Shown: one piece after another, positions 20,201 through 26,265 of the stretch | Layout of the letters: each line of letters begins with the position of its first letter | Position numbering within the stretch: the stretch's first letter is position 1 | NCBI RefSeq assembly: GCF_900101815.1 | Contig: NZ_FNAO01000001.1 | Location: 620,001-684,000, forward strand | Source of the DNA: Pricia antarctica | GTDB lineage: Bacteria; Bacteroidota; Bacteroidia; Flavobacteriales; Flavobacteriaceae | DNA length: 64,000 bases | Reading direction: 5' to 3' | Notes under the pieces: model-generated | What the model saw: only the letters and a program-made list of their open reading frames with translations | What the model was told of the DNA's origin: nothing | The model's database searches: none | Program-made: the position numbers and the translations under genes

Positions 20201-22915
20201 TCGACGGTATATCCTACCCAAACTATTAGCTCTATGAACAACCCGGAGACATTCGCGGGTCTAGAGTTCGGCACCTATAGTGTTTCTATTACCAATACGG
20301 ATACCGGTTGTGTTATCAACACCGTTCATAAAATCAATAACCCCGATACCATTAAAGCAATCGCTACCAAACTTACTGATGAAGAGTGTTTGAACAACGG
20401 TATAGATGATGGCAGTTTTAGCTTAGAGATAAATGATTATTCAGGGGATTATAGCTATCAAGTATATGATAGGGATGATAATGCTGTGGTCGGTTTTAGC
20501 GGCACTGGTAATACCTCTACCGTGCTCCCTCCGGTTACCGGTCTTCCCGGCGGTGTTTACTACGTGCGCGTAACCGCGACCAATGCGCCTAGGTGTGATG
20601 ATAATTCCAATTACTTTACCATCAATGCCCCAAGTGCAACGATAACCGCGACCGTCCGTGAAGAAGCTAATGTAACCTGTTCGAACGACCAAGGTAAAAT
20701 CTTTATAGACCCAACGGGCGGAAAAGGACCTTATACTATCCATCTGGAAAACACGGATACAAGCCAAGTGTACAACGAAACCAACGTATCCGCCTTTATT
20801 TTCGAAGGCCTGGCCGCAGGAGATTTCAATGTCACCATCACGGATGCCTTTGGATGTGTGTTTTCGGATACTTACGAATTAATTCGACCTGACGATATCG
20901 TGCCCACTATAGCTCAGACTCCCTTGACCTGTTTCGATGGCAATACGGCAAGTATCGCGACTAGCATTGGACCTAGAACCAATCCGACCGCACCTGTTTA
21001 TGAATATCAGCTGTTGAGTTATGGGGATAATCCCACTAATACACCGCAACAGTCCGCATTTCAACCGTCGGCTAGTTTTACAGGCTTATCCGCTGGATTT
21101 TATCGTGTGTTTGTAAAAGATAATGTAAGCTGTTCAGATGAAAGCAATATCATAGAGATAGTCAATCCCACGGAAGTAGAAGCGGCGTTGATCAGAACAA
21201 GCCCATTGACCTGTGCTACGGGCGTCGAATTAGAGCTGAGCGCCACTGGCGGCAGCGGCATCTACGAATACAGTACCGACAAAGCCACATGGAACCCCAT
21301 GACCGGCAACAGCGCAAACCTACCCTTAAGCGGTATGTTGAGCGCCGGAGTCTATCAATATTATGTCAGGGATGCCGCAAATAGCTGTGCCGCAGTACTA
21401 TCGAATTCCATCGAAGAGGATATCATCGAGAATGTGACCTTGATTGTCGATAAATCTGCAGCGGTAATCAACTGTAATGGTGACAATACCGCTATCATTT
21501 ACGCAAGCGCAACAGGTGGGCTTGGAAACTATGAGTATTCGTTGTATACCAATGCTTCGTTAAGCGCTGCTTCCCGGGTAGCCGGACCGCAAGCCGACGG
21601 AGAGTTTAGTGGATTGGCCATGGGCAGCTATTATGTGAACGTGACCAGTGGAAATGCAATTACCAGGGATTGTACAGCTCCCGCTGAAGAGGTAATAATT
21701 ACCGAGCCGGATTCCGTATCCGTTGTAAAACCTGACGATTTCACCAATGTATCCTGCAACGGCGCCAGCGATGGTACGATAACCGTTGAACTCACTGGGG
21801 GTGTAGGCCCATATCAATATGCCATTTCACCCAATCTGAACAAATTCGAAAACGAAAACACGTTCGAGGACTTGGCTGCCGGCGCTTATAGGGTTATCGC
21901 TACAGATCGTAACGGTTGTTTTGTATATCTGGATTATACCATAATTGAGCCTGACGTACTGGAGGTAACCCCTACCGTCTTGGCGGAAGTCTGCGAAGGT
22001 GAAGAAAACGGCTCTATAGAACTATCGATTATCGGAGGTACCTCGCCGTACAGTACCCGTTTGAACAGCGAAACCAACTTTGTTCAGGGCAGGACCGTCG
22101 TTAGTGATTTAGCATCCGGTAGCTATATCGTCTTTGTGAGGGACGCCATGGGCTGTGAGGAATTTGTGTCCGTAACCATCGATCCGGGCGTAAACCTGAA
22201 CGCCAGCGTAGAACCGGTGTATGGGTGCGAGGATAACATCCCCAGCAATTATATCAATATTGTATTGAATGATGCCAGCATTTCTCAAGAGGTGTTATAT
22301 GCCCTTGATTCGGAAGACCTGAACGATATGCAATTGAATCCGTTTTTTAGGGATATTGCCCCGGGAACGCATTATATCGCAATCTCCCATGCCAACGGAT
22401 GTATCGTGACCCATAGCTTTGAAATCGAAGACTATGAGCCCTTGACCATCAGTGTCGAACAAAGTAACATCAATGAGCTCACCGCGACAGTAAATGGCGG
22501 CAAGGAAGAGTATACCATTTATTTTGGGGATAAAAATAACGGATCGGACAATACGTTCATAATAAACCGTACTGACACCTATGTGGTAACCGTGTTAGAT
22601 GAAAATGGCTGTGAAGCTTCTGCCAATATCTTTATAGAGTTCATCGATATCGATATTCCGAACTTCTTCAGTCCCAATGGAGATGCGGAGAATCAGTATT
22701 GGAAACCACAAAACGATGAAGGCTTCCCGCAGATACTAACGATCATATTCGATCGTTATGGTAGGGAAGTGTACCGTATCGGCCAGGGAGATCGCGGATG
22801 GGACGGTTTTTACCAACAGAACGAACTGCCCACAGGCGATTACTGGTACATCATAAAACTCAACGGCGAGAACGATGATCGGGAGTTCGTCGGACACTTT
22901 ACCCTATATCGATAA
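8264..22915 (+). CDS. sprB: SprB, giant cell-surface gliding-motility adhesin
   Basis: A 4883-residue protein, expected to be the mobile adhesin driven along the cell surface by the gliding motor (known role in F. johnsoniae, where it is about 6500 residues). Signal peptide: residues 1-28, ending ASYAQ. Residues about 37-395 form an N-terminal domain with YAGLYWAATYP; 397-510 a DUF11-like domain (LEKRVEDIAGNDITDGG...LDYVLSFRN); about 589-600 an EF-hand/dockerin-like loop (DDNNNGQIDGSD). From about residue 1065 onwards it is built of SprB-type repeats of the form C-x-G-x2-(D/N)-G-x-(I/L)...GG...Y-x-Y-S-x-D...GxYxxxVxDxxGC. An inserted beta-rich module sits at about 1283-1488. The last 85 residues, from IPNFFSPNGDAENQYWKPQN, are a T9SS type B sorting domain. 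The start ATG lies one base after the sprD stop, so translation is probably coupled. Confidence 0.93.
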   Translation: MSLTRPTKKQCLLFFALFIGSLYASYAQEVAPFAPRLDGGNIEIRGDIIFVGNNILNRATQSDPGQANTPYNGNNNNNSLWMEYIDIDGDPSTFSSSSAELNIADPACSQVRYAGLYWAATYPNERSTNGGASFSGTPRIEDWFNIKFQVPGGSYVDLTADTTADPAGQEDDIIYDGYNYSNINNSFKDSPYICYKNVTDLVRGNTNPNGEYTVANVRATKGKRNGSSSAGWVMVIIYENPNESGKFISTFDGYAGMSGAVGNVDVAVNGFRTLPTPFPVRARIGVGALEGDRGIKNDRFRIKANSASGGFTQLSNGPNPGDNFFNSTITTNGNQVPTRTPYGTNTLGTDLDLFNLNNPSNSVLPNGESGATIRFTSNGDGYGAFLTTFAVEIIEPNIILEKRVEDIAGNDITDGGVNLGQTLDYVLSFRNLGNDDAENYSIRDVLPTNTTFVSFDVSGAPGVTASYDVSTNEIDFTVPDNRVEIGDPAYTIRLRVKVASNCFDFVDACSDQIQNLAYSTYRGEINSATITDDPSVSDFDNCGFVTPGATNFLLDDLSDCTFTRTVELCGANTILFAGEDFDSYVWVRDDNNNGQIDGSDTIMNDGDPDNDPSTLLVDDIGTYIVDKIIPDPCKGFKEIIIVERFGNTQTNPIIDYFNKLNGDTDSTNDIQGEIVTCSVDGDLMPKIFLCGTNDSQLMQVNITDAQSLVWERLDESSIGVNGCTASANDCANKNLSCGWNQVDTGNNYTADTAGKYRLVINYTGGCFSRFYFDVFQNSLDILYNNRDIICDRDGRIQITNLGSNYGYQLVDHANNTILVPFSAGHGPSFDFGTGENGSYRVEVVQLDDAGAQIPGACIFSTEPIGVRDRDFQVDITTTPANCNAQGSIKIDVLNVRADYTYRLLRSDGTLIDDETAQPNNTYTFTVNPGNYTIETSTADGCTDSQNITVDRIPNPTLSGVTMANIACSAGTIELTRTGGQGNPDFLYAIWSMDGTDLYPNIPSIPADAYQVSSTFNFGWRDDNGDGDDEYISGEDGTYEFVIIDANNCFAFSNPVTINDNGPTIIDTITETQPSCSGDNDGALTINVSGGVAPYEYSIDNGATYQTTPNFVNLRADTYAIRVTDASGCDVSQTYNLIEPFPMSASAGVSRDATCDPMGAEVRVTNVVGGNGSYQYSFDGGATYGASTIAVLPPGDYTVIVSDGSCEFPMAVTVEDVPDEPTVTLTPEVSYLCNGRAVVTATPDIATYNYTYYLDGVLNSPDPTSNVFPNVPPGTYIVSTNYSSQTPPTPSLLLQEDFGYGTTIPNPNTSGYFYENQQDNVTPSGAPIDNGAFINDYEYAVTSNIERPFGAWWNPEDHTSGDRLTQGRYLVINIGAPTPGQVIYQKPINDIIHNQPISVSLWLTNLIRSGNRVAPDLTIELRHPTTNALVTSSNTGAVPENVNWNEYVLSLNPGANSSLNLVIVTNESEVSGNDVAIDDITVYQTPEVCELSVETPVTVEAAKVFTANITASSSVSCNGLNDASITFEVENFEATSGFDYSLDGGTTWINSISSPVTTTAPLGAGTQRIDIRKANETTCTTFVEQTITQPNALIAGGSVTTPYTCANGGATITASVSGGTPTYQYQLEDTVGTPIGSFDFATNGNNTVFAGLAPGDYFVRVRDNNTCENAAAVTVNDTAPVVFDVDPTSCYTGGNSASIQVNVTDGNGWYLFRINGGPWITPSPANATTHTFNNLANGNYDIEVKDALGCPNPLPAPTSVSIDPQLTVSASAPNITACATDTDISISTAGGDTNYAYAVIPNGNTVADSDFSTANPFTVSAAGDYDVYVRDNNGNPGYCSAMHTITVAKDAPIDITATPTAVTCFGASNGAISIAVNSGGNGPFMYSIDNGATYVSGNSFQNLAAGTYPIRVRDANLCESVPEDAIVTEPAQLVAEAVLTQNYTCLVDGEITVGSVTSTSGGSGDYQYSINGSTWTASTTVGHTFANLTDGTYSVRVRDANATNCGMNLPNIVIDPLPTEPTLTRAVSYNCDGSGNITITPFDASFTYSLDGTAGVSGAGANIFNNVTLGIHTVTVNYGRACTTDINAIVADGNAFEASITASENLDCNGDASGTITIDADNFGAGGYEYSLNGAAFVGPFTTAEQLTGLSAAAHTIDVRDVDNAIAGMPGCTVPLSRTLTEPAAMAASASITEQLTCTNGGATITASATGGTPTYIYQLEDTGGTAIASYDFATNGNNTAFSGLAAGDYIVRVRDTNGCEDEIDTALTVDPTQAITFDVTPVACYSGANDGTIVVNVTDGNGGYQFRIDGGPWITPSLASATTYTFENLADGTYGIEVRDSFGCPSPLPAPQTATVAPQLVTSVDVLAISACNDGSITVNATGGNGILVYAIVPANTSPSGLYTTTSSLVIDNAAATSNPAGYDVYVLDDNGSGTCAFVQEDILLTPVASLTVSGTPTDPECYDGLGAIDATVGGGTGPFTYDLVDLSPADGIDYGTSNANVSTTSLAFNGIGVGDYEITITDVNSCTVTSSTITINNAVEITANISPLLPTTCTSTTESDYGFEFLTVTAPTGTVEYSNDGGTTWQASNELRGTVSNPTFSGTSVYPSIRVTLASGTVCQKDFPRYLIPYPLDNLDISISAIVVNCNDLQVRVQGTAGVAPYEYSYAEDPANFNPGTATWQPGGTIDSGGNTVTAGDGLYNWTGLTPGRTYVFYVRDNSGCVRQSLINVNDLIAEPIEITVDVTPSCFNAAPGVGNGEITFTLNPSASSTHIRWEVFELGNATPIQVSGGGASAVNIPYNNTITATGLAEGEYYVQVVQSDGTTDTCTGGSENALVDQLNAITATPVVTRNISCNLPGLISINGINGGGGPAYTFDVTGPAGFTALTGLNSNPVQIPINSPVGNYTVTINDQYGCPVALAPVALTLSPNPTITSVTQDNCNAPIALTVVGASAAGNIRYAIVPAGDPVPTTYLDNNGVFNSVAPGSYDVYIIDGNGCTNSQAAFVVHPVLSAKTELTKVLDCTASPEATISIEALTGSGSYEYSITNTAGAPAVVRTAFGGSAFDYFAPSAGDYTITIYDTNTPDNTGCNRAFVVTVPARIEPVVANITATDITCIGDTDGTITISAVDNGVGPYSFEITSLDGAATSINPTNSTNTTATFAGLAPTIAAGYIVTVTADAGTNNCSTDSAAITIAEPSTIVVTLDPIVEFACATGNNDNDASISVAGVAGGSNTFVRYEFINDQGTAATGDDVVVQNGTNTVYTETDTDGGTYIVNVYDNKGCVGSTTATILPFVEISDPTVTVDSDVTCNPGDDAQVSIGITLNPVTGTPNIEYAVAGTDNAYNAPNQASNIFTALGIGNYEVTVTNTDTGCFVQTTFELENPNNFEIITTTVDVECHGTDGSVSFTINDPVNPYSNGFTWQIYDSQGTAAVGDDVPIVGANGIWATFGPTTPFAIGAGEYRVEVAQDSNPLCVASEFFTIAGPSDPITADRDVNPITCIGNDGVIEIIDVLGGWGGYEYYVGTTAPASASVFVTNPRFDTLSAGTYQAWVIDQNGCQTEVQSNIILDDPTPITADLQINQANCTNFEGEIEVNNVLGGQGSNYTYQLIKDGMAIRAPQNTRVFSGLDAGIYEVQITDQWTCMFTTSPAEILFEPISPLATVVKTIDCSTTDSGGQITITQTGGSGNFDYIANYPDGFTSAFNSTGVFTGLNQVGDYVFTITDQDAAQACPTYISQRLETAVQPVMSIDTFMDVTCNGADDGTISVSVPDNGVGPYTFEITSGPGSSTAFPIAATSSTATTATFNGLEGTASGITYTIRATGINACTDNISQQIVQPDAIANVNATVTEFLCAAGNNSNHAVIAVDPTAITGGSGSYVRYEFINTTTTTTVQNGASASYTETDVAGGAYTINVYDDKGCVGTTTTTILPFVEISLPTVTTTQNVACSPLNNAEIEVGITVTPATATPNLVYTLTGIGSTVYPTQTISSMNNPETFAGLEFGTYSVSITNTDTGCVINTVHKINNPDTIKAIATKLTDEECLNNGIDDGSFSLEINDYSGDYSYQVYDRDDNAVVGFSGTGNTSTVLPPVTGLPGGVYYVRVTATNAPRCDDNSNYFTINAPSATITATVREEANVTCSNDQGKIFIDPTGGKGPYTIHLENTDTSQVYNETNVSAFIFEGLAAGDFNVTITDAFGCVFSDTYELIRPDDIVPTIAQTPLTCFDGNTASIATSIGPRTNPTAPVYEYQLLSYGDNPTNTPQQSAFQPSASFTGLSAGFYRVFVKDNVSCSDESNIIEIVNPTEVEAALIRTSPLTCATGVELELSATGGSGIYEYSTDKATWNPMTGNSANLPLSGMLSAGVYQYYVRDAANSCAAVLSNSIEEDIIENVTLIVDKSAAVINCNGDNTAIIYASATGGLGNYEYSLYTNASLSAASRVAGPQADGEFSGLAMGSYYVNVTSGNAITRDCTAPAEEVIITEPDSVSVVKPDDFTNVSCNGASDGTITVELTGGVGPYQYAISPNLNKFENENTFEDLAAGAYRVIATDRNGCFVYLDYTIIEPDVLEVTPTVLAEVCEGEENGSIELSIIGGTSPYSTRLNSETNFVQGRTVVSDLASGSYIVFVRDAMGCEEFVSVTIDPGVNLNASVEPVYGCEDNIPSNYINIVLNDASISQEVLYALDSEDLNDMQLNPFFRDIAPGTHYIAISHANGCIVTHSFEIEDYEPLTISVEQSNINELTATVNGGKEEYTIYFGDKNNGSDNTFIINRTDTYVVTVLDENGCEASANIFIEFIDIDIPNFFSPNGDAENQYWKPQNDEGFPQILTIIFDRYGREVYRIGQGDRGWDGFYQQNELPTGDYWYIIKLNGENDDREFVGHFTLYR
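11706..13560 (+). repeat. SprB super-repeat A, copy 1 (contains an inserted module)
   Basis: Coding repeat inside sprB, about 618 residues. It matches copy 2 (14078-15342) module by module, including PTYQYQLEDT against PTYIYQLEDT and GPWITPS in both. Without the approximately 606-base insertion at 12117-12725 its length (about 1250 bases) equals that of copy 2 (about 1265). Confidence 0.75.
12117..12725 (+). other. Inserted beta-rich (jelly-roll-like) module in SprB
   Basis: Residues about 1285-1488 of SprB break the repeat pattern. The segment starts LLLQEDFGYGTTIPNPNTSG and ends NDVAIDDITVYQTPEVC. The pattern (LLQEDFG at the start, isolated strand motifs, and D-D-I-x-V-Y at the end) is the usual outline of MAM/lectin-like jelly-roll domains in Bacteroidota surface proteins. 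Carbohydrate binding is a guess. Confidence 0.6.
14078..15342 (+). repeat. SprB super-repeat A, copy 2
   Basis: About 421 residues from TQNYTCLVDGEI to TATVAPQL, in register with copy 1 except for the missing insert. Shared blocks include NGGATITAS, FDFATNGNNT/YDFATNGNNT and NVTDGNG. Confidence 0.75.
17285..19230 (+). repeat. SprB super-repeat B, copy 1
   Basis: About 648 residues. Corresponding blocks in copy 2 lie roughly 1920-1946 bases downstream: VDNGVGPYSFEITS against PDNGVGPYTFEITS, FVRYEFIN against YVRYEFIN, VYDNKGCVGSTTATILPFVE against VYDDKGCVGTTTTTILPFVE, and TNTDTGC in both. Confidence 0.75.
19231..21165 (+). repeat. SprB super-repeat B, copy 2
   Basis: Directly follows copy 1 with the same module order over about 645 residues. 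The sequence after 21165 starts a further, more diverged unit (TSPLTCATG...GGSGIYEYS). Confidence 0.7.
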
Positions 22916-22934
22916 ATTCTTAACCTACTTTACC

Positions 22935-23888
22935 ATGCGCAAATTCATACTGACCCTGCTTTGCTTATGTGGCCTTTTTGCCGCTAGGGGCCAAGAGCTT
23001 AACTCGCCCCAATTGTCCCAATATCTGGCGGATAACCCATTTGTACTGTCCCCCGTATATGCGGGTATCGGCGACCATGTCAAAATACGCCTGAACGGAC
23101 TTACCCAATGGGTGGGTATCAAAGATGCGCCCCAGACCCAGTCTTTGGCGGCCGACATGCGCCTTGGCGAAAAATCGGGCCTCGGTCTTTTTTTGTACAA
23201 CGATAAAAACGGGTATACCAAACAACAGGGAGCCAGAATATCTTTTGCACACCATTTGACCTTAGACCGCTACGATGATGAGTTTTTGTCGTTCGGAATA
23301 TCCTATAACTTTAACCAGTTCAGAATCGATATCGACCAGTTTATCAATGCCAACCTTGATCCGGGAGTCATCAACAACCGGCAGACCACCAATCACAACT
23401 TTGATGTGGGGGCCATGTACCGCTACGGAAAATTCTACTTCAGCGCGAACGCCTCGAACCTATTGGGCAAAGATCCCAGTAATTTCACTTTTAACGCTGA
23501 CGAGCCCAATGAGCTAAGAAATTACTATGCCTATACGGGATATCGGTATCGAAAGAACAAGAATTCCGATGTAGAGATCGAGCCTTCACTATTGTTCAAA
23601 ATGTTTGAAAGCGACGGTCGCTCGGAAACGGATCTGAACCTAAAATTCCGATTCTACGATTTTGAGGATTATTACTATACCGGCGTCAACTACCGTTTCT
23701 TGAACGATCAAATTGGGGACCCTTTGTACATTGCTCCCTTTGCGGGACTTAAAAAGAGCAATTTCTATTTTGGATATTCCTACCAAATCATTCTCAATGA
23801 GATTATTACGTATAGTACCGGAACCCATGTTGTGACCATTGGCGTAGACTTATTTCAAGGGCTTAGTAATTGTCGGTGTACCTATTGA
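22935..23888 (+). CDS. sprF: SprF, PorP/SprF family outer-membrane protein
   Basis: A 317-residue protein from the ATG at 22935, chosen because it starts a signal peptide (MRKFILTLLCLCGLFAARGQ) and lies 19 bases after the sprB stop; the earlier start at 22875 would overlap the sprB end and add polar residues. The mature part begins ELNSPQLSQYLADNPFVLSP, the conserved N-terminus of PorP/SprF proteins, and continues as an outer-membrane barrel ending GVDLFQGLSNCRCTY. In F. johnsoniae SprF is required to get SprB to the cell surface, and this family generally accompanies giant T9SS type B substrates. As last gene of the spr operon it probably serves SprB in the same way. Confidence 0.92.
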   Translation: MRKFILTLLCLCGLFAARGQELNSPQLSQYLADNPFVLSPVYAGIGDHVKIRLNGLTQWVGIKDAPQTQSLAADMRLGEKSGLGLFLYNDKNGYTKQQGARISFAHHLTLDRYDDEFLSFGISYNFNQFRIDIDQFINANLDPGVINNRQTTNHNFDVGAMYRYGKFYFSANASNLLGKDPSNFTFNADEPNELRNYYAYTGYRYRKNKNSDVEIEPSLLFKMFESDGRSETDLNLKFRFYDFEDYYYTGVNYRFLNDQIGDPLYIAPFAGLKKSNFYFGYSYQIILNEIITYSTGTHVVTIGVDLFQGLSNCRCTY

Positions 23889-23934
23889 GATAAAAATCAG
23901 CATCAGACGCGTGCTATTTTCTAGTGTATTCGTT

Positions 23935-23942
23935 TAACTTTG
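23935..23942 (+). promoter_or_regulatory. Promoter -7 element of folB
   Basis: TAACTTTG matches TAnnTTTG exactly, 15 bases before the GTG at 23957. Transcription would begin within a few bases of the start codon and after the alternative GTG at 23924, which decides the folB start. Confidence 0.65.
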
Positions 23943-23956
23943 CGGAAACCTTTACA

Positions 23957-24319
23957 GTGGGAAAAGTAAGAATCGACAATATTCGGGTGTACGCCCATCA
24001 CGGATGCCTAAAGGAAGAAACCGCTATCGGCAGTGAATATCGCGTGGATGTTTCGGTGGATGCCGACCTTTCAAAAGCCTCGCTTTCGGATGCCTTATCC
24101 GATACTGTGGATTATGTACACATCAACCATATCGTGAAGCAAGAGATGGAAATTCCTTCAAAACTTTTGGAAAAAGTAGGTCAACGTATTATCACCCGAA
24201 TTTTTGACGAAATCGATATTGTGAATAAAGCCAAGATCTGGGTCTCAAAAATAAATCCGCCTATTGGTGGTGACGTAGAAAAGGTAACCATTGTCATAAA
24301 GGAAAAAAGGGTGTATTAG
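23957..24319 (+). CDS. folB: Dihydroneopterin aldolase
   Basis: A 120-residue enzyme from the GTG at 23957 (MGKVRIDNIRVYAHHGCLKE). It converts 7,8-dihydroneopterin to 6-hydroxymethyl-dihydropterin and glycolaldehyde in folate synthesis in the cytoplasm. The family pattern is clear: YAHHGC near the N-terminus, EYRVDVSVDADLSKA, LSDTVDYVHINHIV, and the C-terminal region KAKIWVSKINPPIGGDVEKV. The length is typical. An in-frame GTG at 23924 would add 11 residues but lies upstream of the promoter element at 23935-23942, so it is not used if that promoter is real. The untranslated leader is very short. Confidence 0.93.
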   Translation: MGKVRIDNIRVYAHHGCLKEETAIGSEYRVDVSVDADLSKASLSDALSDTVDYVHINHIVKQEMEIPSKLLEKVGQRIITRIFDEIDIVNKAKIWVSKINPPIGGDVEKVTIVIKEKRVY

Positions 24320-24343
24320 ATTTTCCAATGTACGAGAAAGAAT

Positions 24344-24351
24344 TACCTTTG
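24344..24351 (+). promoter_or_regulatory. Promoter -7 element of tRNA-Cys
   Basis: TACCTTTG matches TAnnTTTG exactly and ends 12 bases before the tRNA-Cys 5' end, a suitable distance for a short 5' leader. Confidence 0.65.
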
Positions 24352-24363
24352 CAAAATAAATCT

Positions 24364-24434
24364 GGCATCGTGGCCGAGTGGCTAGGCGCAGCTCTGCAAA
24401 AGCTTGTACAGCGGTTCGAATCCGCTCGATGCCT
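24364..24434 (+). tRNA. tRNA-Cys (anticodon GCA)
   Basis: Seven-base-pair acceptor stem GGCATCG/CGATGCC with discriminator T at 24434; D-loop GGCCGAGTGGCTAGGC; anticodon GCA at 24396-24398 within CTGCAAA; T-arm GCGGTTCGAATCCGC. CCA is not encoded. It has its own promoter and terminator. Confidence 0.95.
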
Positions 24435-24436
24435 CT

Positions 24437-24471
24437 AAAAATCCTGACTATGGTAGTCAGGATTTTTTTTT
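24437..24471 (+). terminator. Intrinsic terminator of tRNA-Cys
   Basis: An 11-bp perfect stem (24440-24450 against 24454-24464) with a three-base loop, followed by an uninterrupted T run to 24471, starting within five bases of the tRNA 3' end. Confidence 0.9.
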
Positions 24472-24552
24472 GCCCGGCAATGCTCCCGCTAGTTTGGTAC
24501 TAATGGGCGGATGAGTGGGATTTACCAAGTGAGCGCCCATTTTATGATAGAT

Positions 24553-25230
24553 TCAGGGGTGTATTCCCAAATCGATATTCTCAATACCTTTTTCGATGTC
24601 AAATTGGTCTTTGGGCAAAAATCCCTTCACTATCAATACGATGCCACATATGATCAAAATGAGACCGAGTATTTTTTTTACCCAAAATATGCGTCTAAAG
24701 GTGAGTTTTTGTTTGAGCTGTTTGGCCAAGAGAATTTTTAGGATATCCGTTGCGAAATAGGCTCCTATCATGGACGAAAAAAATAACAGTATACGTTCGG
24801 GATCATTGTCAAGGCTGGGACCGACCACGATGATAATGCCCAACCAGAACACCAAAACCCCAATATTGATGAAATTGAGCAGAAAACCCTTGACCGTAAG
24901 GTTCAAATAATTGCTTTTGGTGGATTTAAACTTGGATATCGCCTTTTTGGAAGGCTTTTTAAAGAAGATGGTTATGCCGTAAACCAAGAGAATTACGCCA
25001 CCAAAAACGAAAAGTCCCGGTTGGTTGCTGAGATTTTCCAAGAGTTGAAAACTGCTGAAATAGGCAATTAGCAGAAAAAGTATATCGGCTAAAATTACAC
25101 CCACATCAAAAGCCAAGGCAGCCCTAAAGCCTCTTGTCGCACTGGTCTCCAATAGCACAAAAAAAACAGGCCCAATCATAAAGCTTAATAAAAAGCCCAA
25201 AGGTATCGCTGCCTGTACGTCTTGCCACAT
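24553..25230 (-). CDS. LysE family transporter
   Basis: A 225-residue inner-membrane protein with about six hydrophobic segments. The N-terminus (AIPLGFLLSFMIGPVFFVLLE) carries the G-x-GP-type motif of the LysE/RhtB exporter family, followed by ATRGFRAALAFDVGVILAD, which corresponds to the conserved G-x-x-x-G-x-x-x-G loop. The length (about 200-230) and layout suit this amino-acid efflux family. The C-terminal 20 residues are polar. The substrate cannot be predicted. It stands alone on the minus strand, facing tRNA-Cys; the 167 bases upstream are AT-rich with repeated TTAAC-type words and a near-match to TAnnTTTG (TAACTTTT). Confidence 0.85.
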   Translation of the reverse strand: MWQDVQAAIPLGFLLSFMIGPVFFVLLETSATRGFRAALAFDVGVILADILFLLIAYFSSFQLLENLSNQPGLFVFGGVILLVYGITIFFKKPSKKAISKFKSTKSNYLNLTVKGFLLNFINIGVLVFWLGIIIVVGPSLDNDPERILLFFSSMIGAYFATDILKILLAKQLKQKLTFRRIFWVKKILGLILIICGIVLIVKGFLPKDQFDIEKGIENIDLGIHP

Positions 25231-25397
25231 ATCAGTTATTAGTGTTATGTTATGCCTGCTTAACGGCAGGATAGGGTTAAAAGTTAACAGTTAAAACCGA
25301 AACAACAATCCCTATTAACTAATAACGATTAACTATTAACATTTTGAGTGGTATGATTAACTTTTATCAACACCTGATGTAACTTAATTTAAACAAA

Positions 25398-26072
25398 TCA
25401 CATCCGTGTTATCGTACCGCCAAACACTGTTTTTTCATCCATTTTTACAGGGTTCCCGTATACCAGAACTTCGCCACCCGCCTTGACGGTAGCCTTTACA
25501 TAATCGGAAGCATAAATTTCTGCGCGTGAGCCCGCGTTTACGTTGATTGTAGAAAATTTGGTTTTCAGCGCCTTACCTTCATAAACACCCCCCGTGTTTA
25601 TGGCTACATCTTGTAAATCAGAGGTTCCTGTAGTAATAATTATACCTCCGGTCACCGTTTTTATCAACAATTGCTCTACTTCCGCGGTGAGAACAATCTC
25701 GCCGCCTTCCTGTGCCTTCAATTCCAATACGTCTTGTGAAATGGTTTGTTTAGAGCTGATGCGAGCATCTTCGTTAACATCGATTACGACCAATTTTTCG
25801 GTGTAATACACATCGACGAACGTACGGTAACCGCTAAAAATTTTATCAAGCTGCATCCGGATTTTGAGTATACCGTCGTTGTTGACGATAGCCACTTTTT
25901 CGATATTCTCGCCCGTAACGACAGCTTTGTTGACGTCTGACTTTATCAGATTTATGGATAGGCCATCAAAAGCTTTGACCTCCGTAAACGGGCTGAGCTC
26001 TTGGGTAACGTCTTGAGCTGAAATAACACCTTGCCCCAGCAGTACTATCATAAAAAACATGAACTGTTTCAT
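25398..26072 (-). CDS. Head-GIN domain (DUF2807) exported protein
   Basis: A 224-residue protein from the ATG at 26072, chosen because it starts a signal peptide (MKQFMFFMIVLLGQGVISAQ); the earlier ATG at 26126 lies upstream of a good promoter element at 26078-26085. After the leader, FTEVKAFDGLSINLIKSDVN and the repeated parallel-beta pattern (KAVVTGENIEKVAIVNNDGILKI, GGEIVLTAEVEQLLIKTVTG) are typical of the putative auto-transporter adhesin head-GIN domain, a small beta-helix common in Bacteroidota. Function is unknown. It is probably periplasmic or outer-surface. Confidence 0.85.
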   Translation of the reverse strand: MKQFMFFMIVLLGQGVISAQDVTQELSPFTEVKAFDGLSINLIKSDVNKAVVTGENIEKVAIVNNDGILKIRMQLDKIFSGYRTFVDVYYTEKLVVIDVNEDARISSKQTISQDVLELKAQEGGEIVLTAEVEQLLIKTVTGGIIITTGTSDLQDVAINTGGVYEGKALKTKFSTINVNAGSRAEIYASDYVKATVKAGGEVLVYGNPVKMDEKTVFGGTITRM

Positions 26073-26077
26073 GATGT

Positions 26078-26085
26078 CAAATTTA
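26078..26085 (-). promoter_or_regulatory. Promoter -7 element of the head-GIN gene
   Basis: On the minus strand TAAATTTG matches TAnnTTTG exactly and ends 6 bases before the ATG at 26072. With such spacing the transcript would be nearly leaderless, so it also argues for 26072 rather than 26126 as the start. Confidence 0.55.
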
Positions 26086-26265
26086 GGTCGGTTGTATAGA
26101 ACCATTCCTGAAGAGAGACAATTCATTGTATCTGTTCTCTACAGAAAAAGTTGTCGGTCTATATATAAACAAAATCCGTTCCGAAAAATTGTCTTGTTTC
26201 GATATAGGCACTCCCTTTACGTTGAAATACCCGGAACGCCATCATGGATTTTGTTTTACTCTATC

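Noticed and set aside
8264-22915. Repetition in sprB considered as CRISPR or tandem DNA repeat
   Set aside because: The repeats are protein-level, diverged, in frame and of 75-650 residues; no short identical direct repeats with unique spacers.
24511-24741. 76-codon plus-strand frame after tRNA-Cys
   Set aside because: Lies mostly antisense to the LysE-family gene; Tyr/Phe-rich shadow.
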